From contig JASEJN010000001.1 of assembly GCA_030016385.1 (NCBI GenBank), forward strand, positions 1 through 64,000: a stretch of DNA of 64,000 bases, read 5' to 3'. Below the pieces are notes generated by a model. It was not told the origin of the DNA and searched no databases. It worked only from the letters and a program-made list of their open reading frames with translations. Source of the stretch: Clostridiales bacterium (GTDB taxonomy: Bacteria > Bacillota > Clostridia > Clostridiales > Oxobacteraceae). A program made the translations under genes and the position numbers. Each line of letters starts with the position of its first letter. Positions within the stretch are counted from its first letter, which is position 1. Of the stretch, positions 55,563 through 63,902 are shown in pieces.

Positions 55563-58274
55563 ATGGATAGTTATAATCTTGAGAAACTGAAACATTCCCA
55601 TGACCTTCGCTTATCCAGCTGGGGCCCATATACAAAAAAGTATATGGGAATATCTCATATACCTGATGAGAGAGCGGGGCTAAGGTTTGACCTTAGCGTT
55701 TTCCCAGGGTTGTACAGAAGGAAGGTCGATGTTCCAAATGTAATGTGGGAATCAGGCTATTATCCATGGGAAGCTTCACCGGATTTAAGCTATTTTTCCC
55801 ATCGCCATGAACTGGAGTGGAAGGACAAGGTTTACTGTGATATTTCCTTTTCTGCCATGGATGAAAACCGCAGGCTGATTCGATGTGAATGCGTCAACTC
55901 TACAGAGCAGGAGCAGTGCTTGGTTCTTCATTATATGGCATCTATGAACTTTCCCACGGTTAAGCCTTACGATCCCAAGGTACTTAGGCCCTGTATCGTA
56001 GAACTTCCCGAAGGATCGCAGTGGATTGATGCTCTGGATTATGAGGATTTAAAGTTTGCGACAGAGCGTCCTACAGATAATTTAGGAACTGATGGTTTTT
56101 GGAGGGGGGAAGTAAGGGACACCGGTTTTACTAATGGAAGAGGTTTAGGGTCAGGCTTTGGAGAAGAAATGGACGACAAGGTTTACTATAGATTTAATAT
56201 AGAAAACTCAATATCCGATGGAATTCTAATAATAAGGTATCGTTTTAAGGGCAGCAAGAGCGCCTGTTTTAAGGTTGACGGCATTATCGATGGAAATATT
56301 GAGTTTTTACATACGGATGACTTTGGGTTAAAGACTATTAAAGTTGGCCGGATATCTAAGGGTTGGCATATTTTGAACCTTACATCTTTGGAAAACTCTT
56401 CAATAGAACTTGATGGCTTTAGTATAGTCCCATCCGATAAGGTTAAGGACGTAAAGTTTTCTGCTAAGGAGTGGAACTATTGTCCCGATATTATTCCCGG
56501 ACCTTGCGAAAATAGCATTATATTAAAATATAAGGATGTAGACAACTATTATGGAATCGTATGGAGTCATGATAATTACGAAATAAGGGAGTTTTACTGC
56601 GATGAACTGGATAGATATCTTAGATTTAATACGCACAATCATACTGCGAAGAAGTTTAAGCTTAATGATCAAGGACATTATACAAATATATTTATGAGAC
56701 CTATCGAGGTAGGAAAAAACTCTGAAAGAATTATATATGGAATGGTATGTTACGGCTCCAGGATCAAGGTCGAAGAATATATAAATAATTATCTGGAAAA
56801 GAAGTCGGGTTTGGAGAGCATATTTAACACGGAAAAGTCAAAAGCGGTAAAATATGATGTTATTAAAAACGGTGAAAAGTATGTATTCAGTCAAAAGCGC
56901 ATGGCGGCTACTACTTTGACCAATGTAGTCTATCCCGTCTATACATGCAAATCCTATATAAAACATAATACTCCTGGAAGATGGTGGGATTGCCTTTATA
57001 CATGGGATTCGGGTTTTATAGGGCTTGGGCTTATGGAACTCGACATAAACAGGGCCATAGATTGCTTAAATGCTTATTTGACAGAACCGGGTGATGATCA
57101 GGCGGCCTTTATGCATCATGGAAGTCCTGTTCCGGTACAGATTTATCTGTTTCTTGAACTTTGGAACAGAACTCAATCCATGGATTTGCTCGAATATTTC
57201 TATCCCAGGCTTAGACAGTACCATAGGTTTTTGAGCGGAAGACTTGGAAGCTCGACTACAAGGCAATTAAAGTCCAATCTTATCAAGACATGGGATTATT
57301 TCTATAACTCAGGTGGATGGGACGATTATCCGCCACAGGTATATGTGCACAAAAACAGGCTTGAGAAGTATGTAGCGCCAGTTTCCAATACCGCCCACTG
57401 CATACGCACTGCCAAGATCCTTAAGATGGCCGCATATGCTTTGGAAAAAGTTGAAGATATAAAAGAATACGAAGAAGATGAGAAATTATTTAGTGAAGCT
57501 ATACAGAAATACTGCTATGATGAGGATACGGGATACTTTGGTTATGTCGTTCATGACGACGAAGGCAATCCGAAAGGTATCCTAAGGCATAGCAGCGGCA
57601 AAAATTACAATATGGGATTGGATGGCGCTTATCCGTTGGTCGCAGGAATATGTACAAGGAAACAGGAGGAAAGATTATTAGGGCATTTAAGTTCAAAAAA
57701 TGAACTGTTTTCAAGAATTGGAATATCGGCTGTCGATCAGTCCGCCCCTTATTATAGAATAGATGGTTACTGGAACGGGACTGTATGGATGCCGCATCAA
57801 TGGTTCTTCTGGAAGACAATGCTGGACATTGGGCAAGGAGGACTTGCATATGATATTGCAAAGACAGGGCTGGAACTATGGAAAAATGAGGTGGACTATT
57901 CATATAATTGTTTTGAACATTTTATAATACAAACGGGAAGGGGAGCAGGCTGGCATCATTTTGGAGGACTTTCGACACCTGTCATGAGCTGGTTTAATGC
58001 ATATTTTAAACCAGGTCGTTTAACCTGCGGATTTGATATATGGATAATCTCGAAGACGTTTTCAGAAAAGAACAGCAGAATGGATAGTGTGCTTAGATAT
58101 TTCGGCGAGCCTGGAAGAAAGGTAAATGTGATTGCCGCCATGAATCCCAAATATGAGTATAAAGTCATATGGGATGAGATGGAAGCTCCATGCAAGGTAT
58201 TGTACCCTGGGATACTGCAGGTGGATTTAACTTTCAAGTCTATGGAAGGGCGACTTACTATCTGCAAAGCATAA
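55563..58274 (+). CDS. Glycoside hydrolase, GH63/MGH1-like (alpha/alpha)6 enzyme with inserted carbohydrate-binding-like module
   Basis: This is a 903-residue cytoplasmic glycosidase (no signal peptide). Residues about 1-175 form a beta-rich N-terminal domain. Residues about 185-310 resemble a CBM6/35-like beta-sandwich (DKVYYRFNIENS, LDGFSIVPSD). From about 440 an (alpha/alpha)6 toroid follows with TWDSGFIGLGL, SGGWDDYPPQ, DGYWNGTVWMPHQWFFW and CFEHFIIQTG. The Asp in TWDSG or GWDD and the Glu in CFEHF are candidate catalytic acids. Substrate is unknown. GH37/GH116 relatives are alternatives. Confidence 0.7.
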   Translation: MDSYNLEKLKHSHDLRLSSWGPYTKKYMGISHIPDERAGLRFDLSVFPGLYRRKVDVPNVMWESGYYPWEASPDLSYFSHRHELEWKDKVYCDISFSAMDENRRLIRCECVNSTEQEQCLVLHYMASMNFPTVKPYDPKVLRPCIVELPEGSQWIDALDYEDLKFATERPTDNLGTDGFWRGEVRDTGFTNGRGLGSGFGEEMDDKVYYRFNIENSISDGILIIRYRFKGSKSACFKVDGIIDGNIEFLHTDDFGLKTIKVGRISKGWHILNLTSLENSSIELDGFSIVPSDKVKDVKFSAKEWNYCPDIIPGPCENSIILKYKDVDNYYGIVWSHDNYEIREFYCDELDRYLRFNTHNHTAKKFKLNDQGHYTNIFMRPIEVGKNSERIIYGMVCYGSRIKVEEYINNYLEKKSGLESIFNTEKSKAVKYDVIKNGEKYVFSQKRMAATTLTNVVYPVYTCKSYIKHNTPGRWWDCLYTWDSGFIGLGLMELDINRAIDCLNAYLTEPGDDQAAFMHHGSPVPVQIYLFLELWNRTQSMDLLEYFYPRLRQYHRFLSGRLGSSTTRQLKSNLIKTWDYFYNSGGWDDYPPQVYVHKNRLEKYVAPVSNTAHCIRTAKILKMAAYALEKVEDIKEYEEDEKLFSEAIQKYCYDEDTGYFGYVVHDDEGNPKGILRHSSGKNYNMGLDGAYPLVAGICTRKQEERLLGHLSSKNELFSRIGISAVDQSAPYYRIDGYWNGTVWMPHQWFFWKTMLDIGQGGLAYDIAKTGLELWKNEVDYSYNCFEHFIIQTGRGAGWHHFGGLSTPVMSWFNAYFKPGRLTCGFDIWIISKTFSEKNSRMDSVLRYFGEPGRKVNVIAAMNPKYEYKVIWDEMEAPCKVLYPGILQVDLTFKSMEGRLTICKA

Positions 58275-58406
58275 AATGGATTAAGCATGCGGCTTAGGGT
58301 GAATATATATACACCTTGTGGCTTAAGTTATTAACAGCAGTTATTTTGCAATCTTTGATAAAAGAAAAATCATATTTACATCAAATGCATAGAAAGGGGT
58401 CTTGTT

Positions 58407-58958
58407 ATGTTCATATCGCATTTAGATAAGATTACCATAGTGAAGGGCGATATTACAGAGGAAAACGTCGATGCTATTGTCAACGCGGCAAACAGCGGCC
58501 TTATGGGTGGCGGCGGAGTAGATGGCGCCATACATTTGGCAGGCGGAAGGCAGATACTTGAGGAATGCAGGGCTATTATAAAAAAAATAGGCAGATTAAA
58601 AACAGGTGAAGCTGTTATCACATCAGGCGGAAAGCTAAAGGCAAGGTATGTCATTCACACAGTAGGTCCTGTATGGCATGGAGGAGGAAACAACGAAAAA
58701 TCTCTTTTGTCCAATTCATACAGAAACAGCTTAAGGATAGCTTCGGAAAACGGAGTGAAAACTATAGCTTTCTCGTGCATCAGTACGGGGGTATATGGGT
58801 TCCCGAAGGAATTGGCGGCACAAATTGCGTATGACACGGTTAAAGAGAGCCTCAAGGAATATACCTCGATAGAGGAAGTCAGGTTTGTATGCTTTGATGA
58901 TTATAATTACAAATTGTATTTGAATTTGCTTGATAATGATGCAGAAAATGGAATATAG
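58407..58958 (+). CDS. Macrodomain protein (ADP-ribose / O-acetyl-ADP-ribose hydrolase type)
   Basis: This is a stand-alone 183-residue macrodomain of the MacroD/YmdB class. ITEENVDAIVNAANSGLMGG and GGVDGAIHLAGG are the ligand-binding loops, ITSGGKLKARYVIHTVGPVW follows, and the second loop is CISTGVYGFPKELAA. The Asn-Ala-Ala-Asn with Gly-Gly-Gly-Val-Asp fits a hydrolytically active type. AAAGGGG precedes the ATG. It lies between two carbohydrate-active genes in the same direction. Confidence 0.93.
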   Translation: MFISHLDKITIVKGDITEENVDAIVNAANSGLMGGGGVDGAIHLAGGRQILEECRAIIKKIGRLKTGEAVITSGGKLKARYVIHTVGPVWHGGGNNEKSLLSNSYRNSLRIASENGVKTIAFSCISTGVYGFPKELAAQIAYDTVKESLKEYTSIEEVRFVCFDDYNYKLYLNLLDNDAENGI

Positions 58959-58985
58959 CTAAATTACAGATAGGGAGAGGACTTT

Positions 58986-60143
58986 ATGGAGAGCGTAAAT
59001 GTCAGGGATTTTGGGGCCTTGGGAGATGGAATAAAGGATGATAAAGCTGCGATTCAGGCTGCACTCGATAGTGGTTGCCCGGCCATCTATATACCGGACG
59101 GCACATATCGTATCTGCGGCACCTTGAAGATAGGTTCACACAGCCATATTTTCGCCGGACCTTCCGCAAGGTTGGTCGTTTCTTCTTCTTTTCCTAAAAG
59201 GCGCGGTGATTTTCTTATAAGCAACAGTGATCCGGGAAATGGCAATATAGATATTTCGATCAAGGGCGGGATTTGGGACGGCAATTTTGATGGCAAAAAC
59301 AATACGAAAGATAAGGATTTATTCAATCCAAATGCGAGTTCGGGAGCCACAATGAACTTCGTGAATGTCAAGGGTTTGGTTTTACAGGATTTAACGGTGG
59401 CAAATTCGGTAACATACTATATCAGGATGTGCAGGCTTGACGATTTCAGAATAAGCGGGATCGGTTTTTCTGCAAAAAGGCTGGCATTTAACCAGGACGG
59501 GTTGCATTTTGCCGGAGGCTGTAGAAACGGCGTTGTGGAGAATATCAAGGCGATTACTTATGGAGAAACAAATGACGACATGATTGCTCTTAACGCGGAC
59601 GATTCCGTAGAGAGGATTGAGAATCTTGATCTTATCTGCGATTGCATAGAGAATATATCATTCAAAAATATTTATGCCGATAATTGTTATACTGCCATAC
59701 GGATGTTAAGTATACATAATTCAATCCGAAATATTATATTTGAAGACATATATGCCGGATGCCGCACATATGCAATAAATATGGATGCTGCGAGGTATTG
59801 CCGTACGCCGTTATTTGATGAAAAGGAATTTCAGGAGGGTGTGGGCTGCATCGATAATGTCAATATAAAAAATTTAAAGATATACTCAACGAATCCCAAA
59901 AGTCATGAACCCCTAATCTGCGGCGAAACTCTGGCGGATCATTTTTCAATCGAAAATATGGAACGGCTTTATGATAAAGATGCAAATCCGGATTTACCGA
60001 CTGCCAAGATAAAAAATGTTTCGGGTACGACTGTCGATTATAAAACGGGTGACAAGCTAAAGAGCATATTCCTTAATAAACATAACGATTGTATTATTAT
60101 AAACGACGAGATTACAGGTCTCTACATAAATCGTAAAAAATGA
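58986..60143 (+). CDS. Pectate-lyase/GH28-fold parallel beta-helix protein
   Basis: This is a 385-residue parallel beta-helix protein beginning VNVRDFGALGDGIKDDKAAI, the standard start of the pectate-lyase-3/GH28 superfamily. NQDGLHFAGG and GETNDDMIALN occupy positions like the NTDG and acidic GDD motifs of polygalacturonases. No signal peptide, so it is intracellular and would act on imported oligosaccharides. AGGGAGAGG precedes the ATG. The activity (galacturonidase, lyase or epimerase-like) is not determinable. Confidence 0.75.
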   Translation: MESVNVRDFGALGDGIKDDKAAIQAALDSGCPAIYIPDGTYRICGTLKIGSHSHIFAGPSARLVVSSSFPKRRGDFLISNSDPGNGNIDISIKGGIWDGNFDGKNNTKDKDLFNPNASSGATMNFVNVKGLVLQDLTVANSVTYYIRMCRLDDFRISGIGFSAKRLAFNQDGLHFAGGCRNGVVENIKAITYGETNDDMIALNADDSVERIENLDLICDCIENISFKNIYADNCYTAIRMLSIHNSIRNIIFEDIYAGCRTYAINMDAARYCRTPLFDEKEFQEGVGCIDNVNIKNLKIYSTNPKSHEPLICGETLADHFSIENMERLYDKDANPDLPTAKIKNVSGTTVDYKTGDKLKSIFLNKHNDCIIINDEITGLYINRKK

Positions 60144-60179
60144 AACATTTTGTCGCCTTTTCGTCTGCCGTATTCATTG

Positions 60180-60294
60180 GGTGCATATAAAATATACACC
60201 TATATTCATCTTCAATTTGTAATTTGAAACCAGGCCCTGGCATAAATAGGATTATGCTATTTTGAACAACGAATGAGCATTATGAAAGTTTTGA
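60180..60294 (-). repeat. Dispersed small repeat, copy D
   Basis: Read on the minus strand it matches copy E (61873-61950) from CAAAACTTTCATAATGCTCA through TTTATGCC, with a small insertion, and on to AAATTGAAG. It also carries the ATATAAAATATACACC end seen beside btuFCD. Copies D and E are inverted relative to each other around the gene at 60461-61843. Confidence 0.72.
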
Positions 60295-60318
60295 TAAGTT
60301 CTTGGCTTTGCTGCCGCA

Positions 60319-60379
60319 GATAATCCTTAGAGCTTTTGATTGTCTGAGTGAAACGAGTTTCAAAAGCTCTTAGATTATC
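60319..60379 (+). repeat. Long intergenic hairpin
   Basis: Left arm 60319-60339 (GATAATCC...GCTTTTGA) pairs with right arm 60360-60379 over about 20 bp with one bulge and a 20-nt loop. There is no T-run directly after, so it is not a simple terminator. It adjoins repeat D and may be part of the same element. Confidence 0.7.
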
Positions 60380-60460
60380 AAGGTTGCTGGCCTTAGAACT
60401 TACAAATGGGTTTTAATTATAAGTTTAATTTGTAAGCTGACAGATGAAAGGGGATTTAAA

Positions 60461-61843
60461 TTGACACGAAGCTTTGTAGGATTGACAGCATTATTTATAC
60501 TATTGTTTTCACTCATAATCTTTTTTCCGCTAAGAGTCGTATATATGGTAAAAGCTGCTGATACATCGGATATAATCAATTTGGATGCAAGGGGAGCCAT
60601 ACTCATCGATCAGCGAAGTGGCAAGGTGTTATATCAAAAAAACGAAAACGAAAGGCTGTATCCGGCAAGTACCACTAAAATATTAACTGCTCTGGTTGCC
60701 CTTGAAAATGGCGACTTGGATGATACTGTAACAGTCGGCAAAGAGGTGCTTATGGTACCATGGGATTCAAGCAAGGCTTACCTCAAAGTAGGTGAGCAGA
60801 TTACATTAAGAGAACTTCTGATGGGGCTTATGCTTCCCTCGGGCAATGACGCGGCCGATACTATTGCTGTATATATAGGCCGCAAGGCGGCCGGTGATAT
60901 GTCACTTGACGAGACTAAAGCTATGGACAAGTTTGTTGAGCTTATGAATAAGAGGGCAAAGGAGGCCGGAGCTACCGGTTCACATTTTGTAAATCCCCAT
61001 GGTTACCATGACGAGAATCATTATGTTACTCCCCACGATCTTGCTCTCATTGCAAGAGAAGCCATGAAAAATGAATACTTCAGGAAAGTAGTAAGTACCT
61101 GTAAATATAATGTGGAAGGGGAAAATGTCGTTGACAACGGTCAGGTGCAGGAAAGCGTAGATCACACATGGATAAATAGCAACGAGCTTATAAACAAATC
61201 CGGCAAGGATTATTATGAATATGCTACAGGGATTAAAACCGGATATACTACCCCTGCCGGACAATGCGTCGTGTCTTCCGCTTCAAAGGATGGCATGGAT
61301 CTTATCGCGGTAATTATGGATTCATCCAGCCAGGGGCGATGGGCAGATTCGAAAAGACTTTTAGAATACGGATTCCAGAGTTTTGAAAGTTATAAAGGGG
61401 CCGATAAAGATGAGGCTATATCAACATTAAAGGTGGACAATCATTCATCGAGTAGTCCCGAAAGTTTGGTTGCGGTATCCGGCGAGAATTTTATAGATAT
61501 ATTAAGGAAAGAAGAAGCAGAAAAAATTGAAAAGAGTATAGTCTGGAATAAAGATCTCATATTCTCTCTGGATGGGGAAAGAGATAAGATAAAGCTTTTA
61601 TCTTCTGTAAAGGCCGGAGATGTTATAGGAAAAGAGATATTCACATTAGATGGCAGCGTGCTTAAAGAGATAAATCTTAAGGCAAAGGAAGGTGTGAAAA
61701 AACAGGGTATCATGAGTAACAGTATTGTCAGCTTTTTTGCAGGAGTCATATGCGGGGCTGTGGGCATTTTGATAATGCTGAGGAGGATTGCAAAGAAGAG
61801 AAGAAGGCTAAGCAGATACGGATACAGAGATTTTAATCTTTAG
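60461..61843 (+). CDS. D-alanyl-D-alanine carboxypeptidase (PBP5/DacF family)
   Basis: This serine peptidase trims the terminal D-Ala of peptidoglycan stem peptides outside the membrane. It is 460 residues. It has an N-terminal hydrophobic signal/anchor at about 5-30, the active-site Ser70 and Lys73 in YPASTTK, SGN at 127-129 and KTG at 259-261. A C-terminal beta domain and a C-terminal transmembrane segment at about 420-440 (IVSFFAGVICGAVGILIML) follow, then a basic tail. The start is TTG 60461 with AAAGGGG upstream, as no in-frame ATG fits. Confidence 0.92.
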   Translation: MTRSFVGLTALFILLFSLIIFFPLRVVYMVKAADTSDIINLDARGAILIDQRSGKVLYQKNENERLYPASTTKILTALVALENGDLDDTVTVGKEVLMVPWDSSKAYLKVGEQITLRELLMGLMLPSGNDAADTIAVYIGRKAAGDMSLDETKAMDKFVELMNKRAKEAGATGSHFVNPHGYHDENHYVTPHDLALIAREAMKNEYFRKVVSTCKYNVEGENVVDNGQVQESVDHTWINSNELINKSGKDYYEYATGIKTGYTTPAGQCVVSSASKDGMDLIAVIMDSSSQGRWADSKRLLEYGFQSFESYKGADKDEAISTLKVDNHSSSSPESLVAVSGENFIDILRKEEAEKIEKSIVWNKDLIFSLDGERDKIKLLSSVKAGDVIGKEIFTLDGSVLKEINLKAKEGVKKQGIMSNSIVSFFAGVICGAVGILIMLRRIAKKRRRLSRYGYRDFNL

Positions 61844-61872
61844 CCTTGAATCTGGCAAATAAAATATTCTGG

Positions 61873-61950
61873 CAAAACTTTCATAATGCTCAGTCGTTGC
61901 TTAAAATAGCATAATCATATTTATGCCTGATTTCGAATTACGAATTGAAG
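61873..61950 (+). repeat. Dispersed small repeat, copy E
   Basis: The last 55 nt match copy A at the window start with about six mismatches. The first 20 nt match copy D on the other strand. It lies 30 nt after the carboxypeptidase gene. Confidence 0.72.
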
Positions 61951-62192
61951 CCTATGTTAAATTTTGCTTGATTGTAAGTTTGGAATATGATAATATGGAA
62001 CCAATAAATAGAAAGTGAGGTCAAGGTGGAAATCATGTTCATCAGATTCCGTTATTTAGCTTAAGGAATAACTAAATAAAATAGGGCGATATGCATAAAA
62101 TAGCATGTATTTTTTGTTTTGCCTTATTTCGAAATCTCTGTAATGAACATTCATGTACACTTTGATATATTTTATAAATATAAGTATGAACG

Positions 62193-62212
62193 CTCGTGAC
62201 TTCAGTCATGAG
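62193..62212 (+). mobile_element. Hairpin resembling an IS200/IS605-type element end
   Basis: CTCGTGAC-TTCA-GTCATGAG forms an 8-bp stem, followed by AAGTTTAA. Hairpins of the GACTTNAGTC type are common at the ends of IS200/IS605 (TnpB-bearing) elements. No transposase or TnpB ORF is present, so at most this is a relic. Confidence 0.3.
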
Positions 62213-62319
62213 AAGTTTAAAAGCATAGATATGTTTCCGATATTTATAGTGAGTTGAGTTAGAAGTCCCGATGGGGTAAATTTCAACCGGCGTTATCGGT
62301 ATATTTATAATAGTATATA

Positions 62320-62356
62320 GGACTGCAGATGAGTTACATTCGTTTGCAGCCTTTTT
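62320..62356 (+). terminator. Terminator-like hairpin in the hflX leader
   Basis: GGACTGCAGATGAGT pairs with ACATTCGTTTGCAGCC (bulge and G-T pairs) and is followed by CTTTTTG. It could terminate an upstream short RNA or act as an attenuator of hflX. Confidence 0.6.
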
Positions 62357-62418
62357 GTATTGAATTGAGTTGCAGGGATTGTAAAATTAATTTTTAAGTA
62401 TTGAGGAGGATTATTAAA

Positions 62419-62463
62419 ATGATTATAAAGTGCGGCGTCCACAGCAAAAAACTAAGGGCTTAA
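62419..62463 (+). CDS. Putative 14-residue leader peptide upstream of hflX
   Basis: ATG 62419 has a near-ideal binding site (GAGGAGGA at 62403-62410, 8 nt spacing). The ORF encodes MIIKCGVHSKKLRA and stops at 62461-62463. It is 114 nt before hflX. Known hflX-type resistance genes in other Firmicutes are controlled by short upstream ORFs and attenuation, which suggests ribosome-stalling control. This is an inference from position and binding-site strength. Confidence 0.5.
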   Translation: MIIKCGVHSKKLRA

Positions 62464-62577
62464 CGTGCGGTTCATGACACAGTATTTCATATGGCTGGGA
62501 GAAACCTTTAAATATGGGAACGAAAAGTCATGATTCCGTAACGGCAAAAATGGCGATATTTAAAGGAGAGATTAATT

Positions 62578-63840
62578 ATGCAAAAAAAAGAAACTGCGCT
62601 TTTAATAGGTGTAAATATAAACAATCAGCCCCGTTTCAAAGAGTCGATGGAGGAGCTGAAAAACCTGGCAGTTGCCTGTGAATTGGAAGTCGTAGGCAGT
62701 ATGGAACAAAACTTGAAATCGATAAATCCAGTTTTTTGTATCGGTTCGGGTAAGGTTAAGGAGGTCTCGTCGTTAGCAGATGAGACTGAGGCTGAGGTCT
62801 TGATTTTTAACAATGAACTTTCACCGCTCCAATTGCGAAACCTTGAGAAAGAATTGGAATGCAGAGTTATAGACAGGACGTATCTGATATTGGAGATATT
62901 TGCAAAACGTGCCAGGACGAGGGAGGCTAAACTTCAGGTTGAAGTGGCCCGCCTTCAGTATATGCTTCCAAGGCTTATAGGATCCAACGAATCCTTGGGA
63001 CGGCAAAGAGGAGGGATTGGCACTAAAAACAGGGGGGCAGGAGAGACAAAACTGGAGACTGACCGGAGAAAAATTCAGGCGAGGATACTTGAACTGAATA
63101 ATGAGCTGGAGCTTTTAGAAAATGAGCATAAAATACAGCGTAAGCTAAGATATGAGTCGGAATTGCCTTCAATTGCGTTGGTAGGCTATACAAATTCAGG
63201 CAAATCGACCATTATGAATGCCATGGTCGATATGTTCAGAAAATCCGAAGCTAAAAAAGTACTAGAAAAGGATATGCTGTTTGCAACACTGGACACTACT
63301 GTCAGAAGGATTACGCTTTCCAATAAAAGGACCTTCCTGTTGGCTGACACTGTTGGTTTTGTAAGCAATCTGCCTCATAACCTGATTAAAGCATTTCGCT
63401 CAACATTGGAAGAAGTGTGTGAAGCGGATTTATTGATCCATGTCGTTGATATTTCAAATCCCCATTATAAGGAGCAGATTGATGTTACCATGAAAACTCT
63501 AAAAGAAATCGGAGCAGAAAACATACCTGTCATATACGCTTACAACAAAATAGACCTTGTTGATTTTGATATTCCTCACGATCGATGCGACTGCGTATAT
63601 ATTTCAGCTAAACTTAAAAAAGGAATGGATAAAATGGTAGATCTGATTTGCAGCAAGGTTTTTAGGGAATATGTGCAGTGCAAAATGCTCATACCTTATG
63701 ACAGGGGAGATATTTTTTCATATCTGAATGAAAATTATGATGTGAAATCTATCGCTTATAAAGACAAAGGGACGTTGATAGACTTAGAATGCAGACAGGT
63801 AGATTATAAAAAATATCAGCAATATGTGAGTACAAATTAG
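62578..63840 (+). CDS. hflX: Ribosome-associated GTPase HflX
   Basis: This GTPase binds 50S/70S ribosomes and can split stalled ribosomes. It is 420 residues. The N-terminal HflX domain is about 1-190, with the glycine-rich loop SLGRQRGGIGTKNRGAGE at about 139-156 and a helical part after it. The G domain has G1 GYTNSGKST (203-211), G3 DTVGF and G4 YNKID, and a C-terminal domain follows. AAAGGAGAG lies 9 nt before the ATG. The elaborate leader suggests stress or antibiotic control. Confidence 0.94.
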   Translation: MQKKETALLIGVNINNQPRFKESMEELKNLAVACELEVVGSMEQNLKSINPVFCIGSGKVKEVSSLADETEAEVLIFNNELSPLQLRNLEKELECRVIDRTYLILEIFAKRARTREAKLQVEVARLQYMLPRLIGSNESLGRQRGGIGTKNRGAGETKLETDRRKIQARILELNNELELLENEHKIQRKLRYESELPSIALVGYTNSGKSTIMNAMVDMFRKSEAKKVLEKDMLFATLDTTVRRITLSNKRTFLLADTVGFVSNLPHNLIKAFRSTLEEVCEADLLIHVVDISNPHYKEQIDVTMKTLKEIGAENIPVIYAYNKIDLVDFDIPHDRCDCVYISAKLKKGMDKMVDLICSKVFREYVQCKMLIPYDRGDIFSYLNENYDVKSIAYKDKGTLIDLECRQVDYKKYQQYVSTN

Positions 63841-63860
63841 CATACGGGTTTAAACATGGC

Positions 63861-63902
63861 AAGATAGGCATAAAATCCATTTTATGCCTATCTTACTTTT
63901 TT
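63861..63902 (+). terminator. Intrinsic terminator between hflX and a convergent gene
   Basis: A perfect 15-bp stem (AAGATAGGCATAAAA/TTTTATGCCTATCTT) with a TCCA loop is followed by ACTTTTTTA. The right arm includes the last codons and stop of the convergent gene. Confidence 0.9.

Larger units (their letters stand above)
60144..60460. other. Repeat-bearing intergenic region before the carboxypeptidase gene
   Basis: This 317-nt region has no ORF of interest. It holds dispersed repeat copy D (60180-60294) and a long hairpin (60319-60379). The binding site of the next gene (GAAAGGGG) is at its end. Confidence 0.7.
61844..62577. other. Long hflX upstream region
   Basis: These 734 nt hold repeat copy E, a weak hairpin with T-run near 62090-62118, an IS605-like hairpin (62193-62212), a terminator-like hairpin (62320-62356), a short leader ORF (62419-62463) and a long-range stem (62465-62478 with 62527-62542). 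No conventional gene is present. Confidence 0.7.

Noticed and set aside
58275-58406. GGTGAATATATATACACC palindrome before the macrodomain gene as an operator or terminator.
   Set aside because: It is an AT-rich weak stem without a T-run and with no second copy near other genes of the cassette; the evidence is insufficient.
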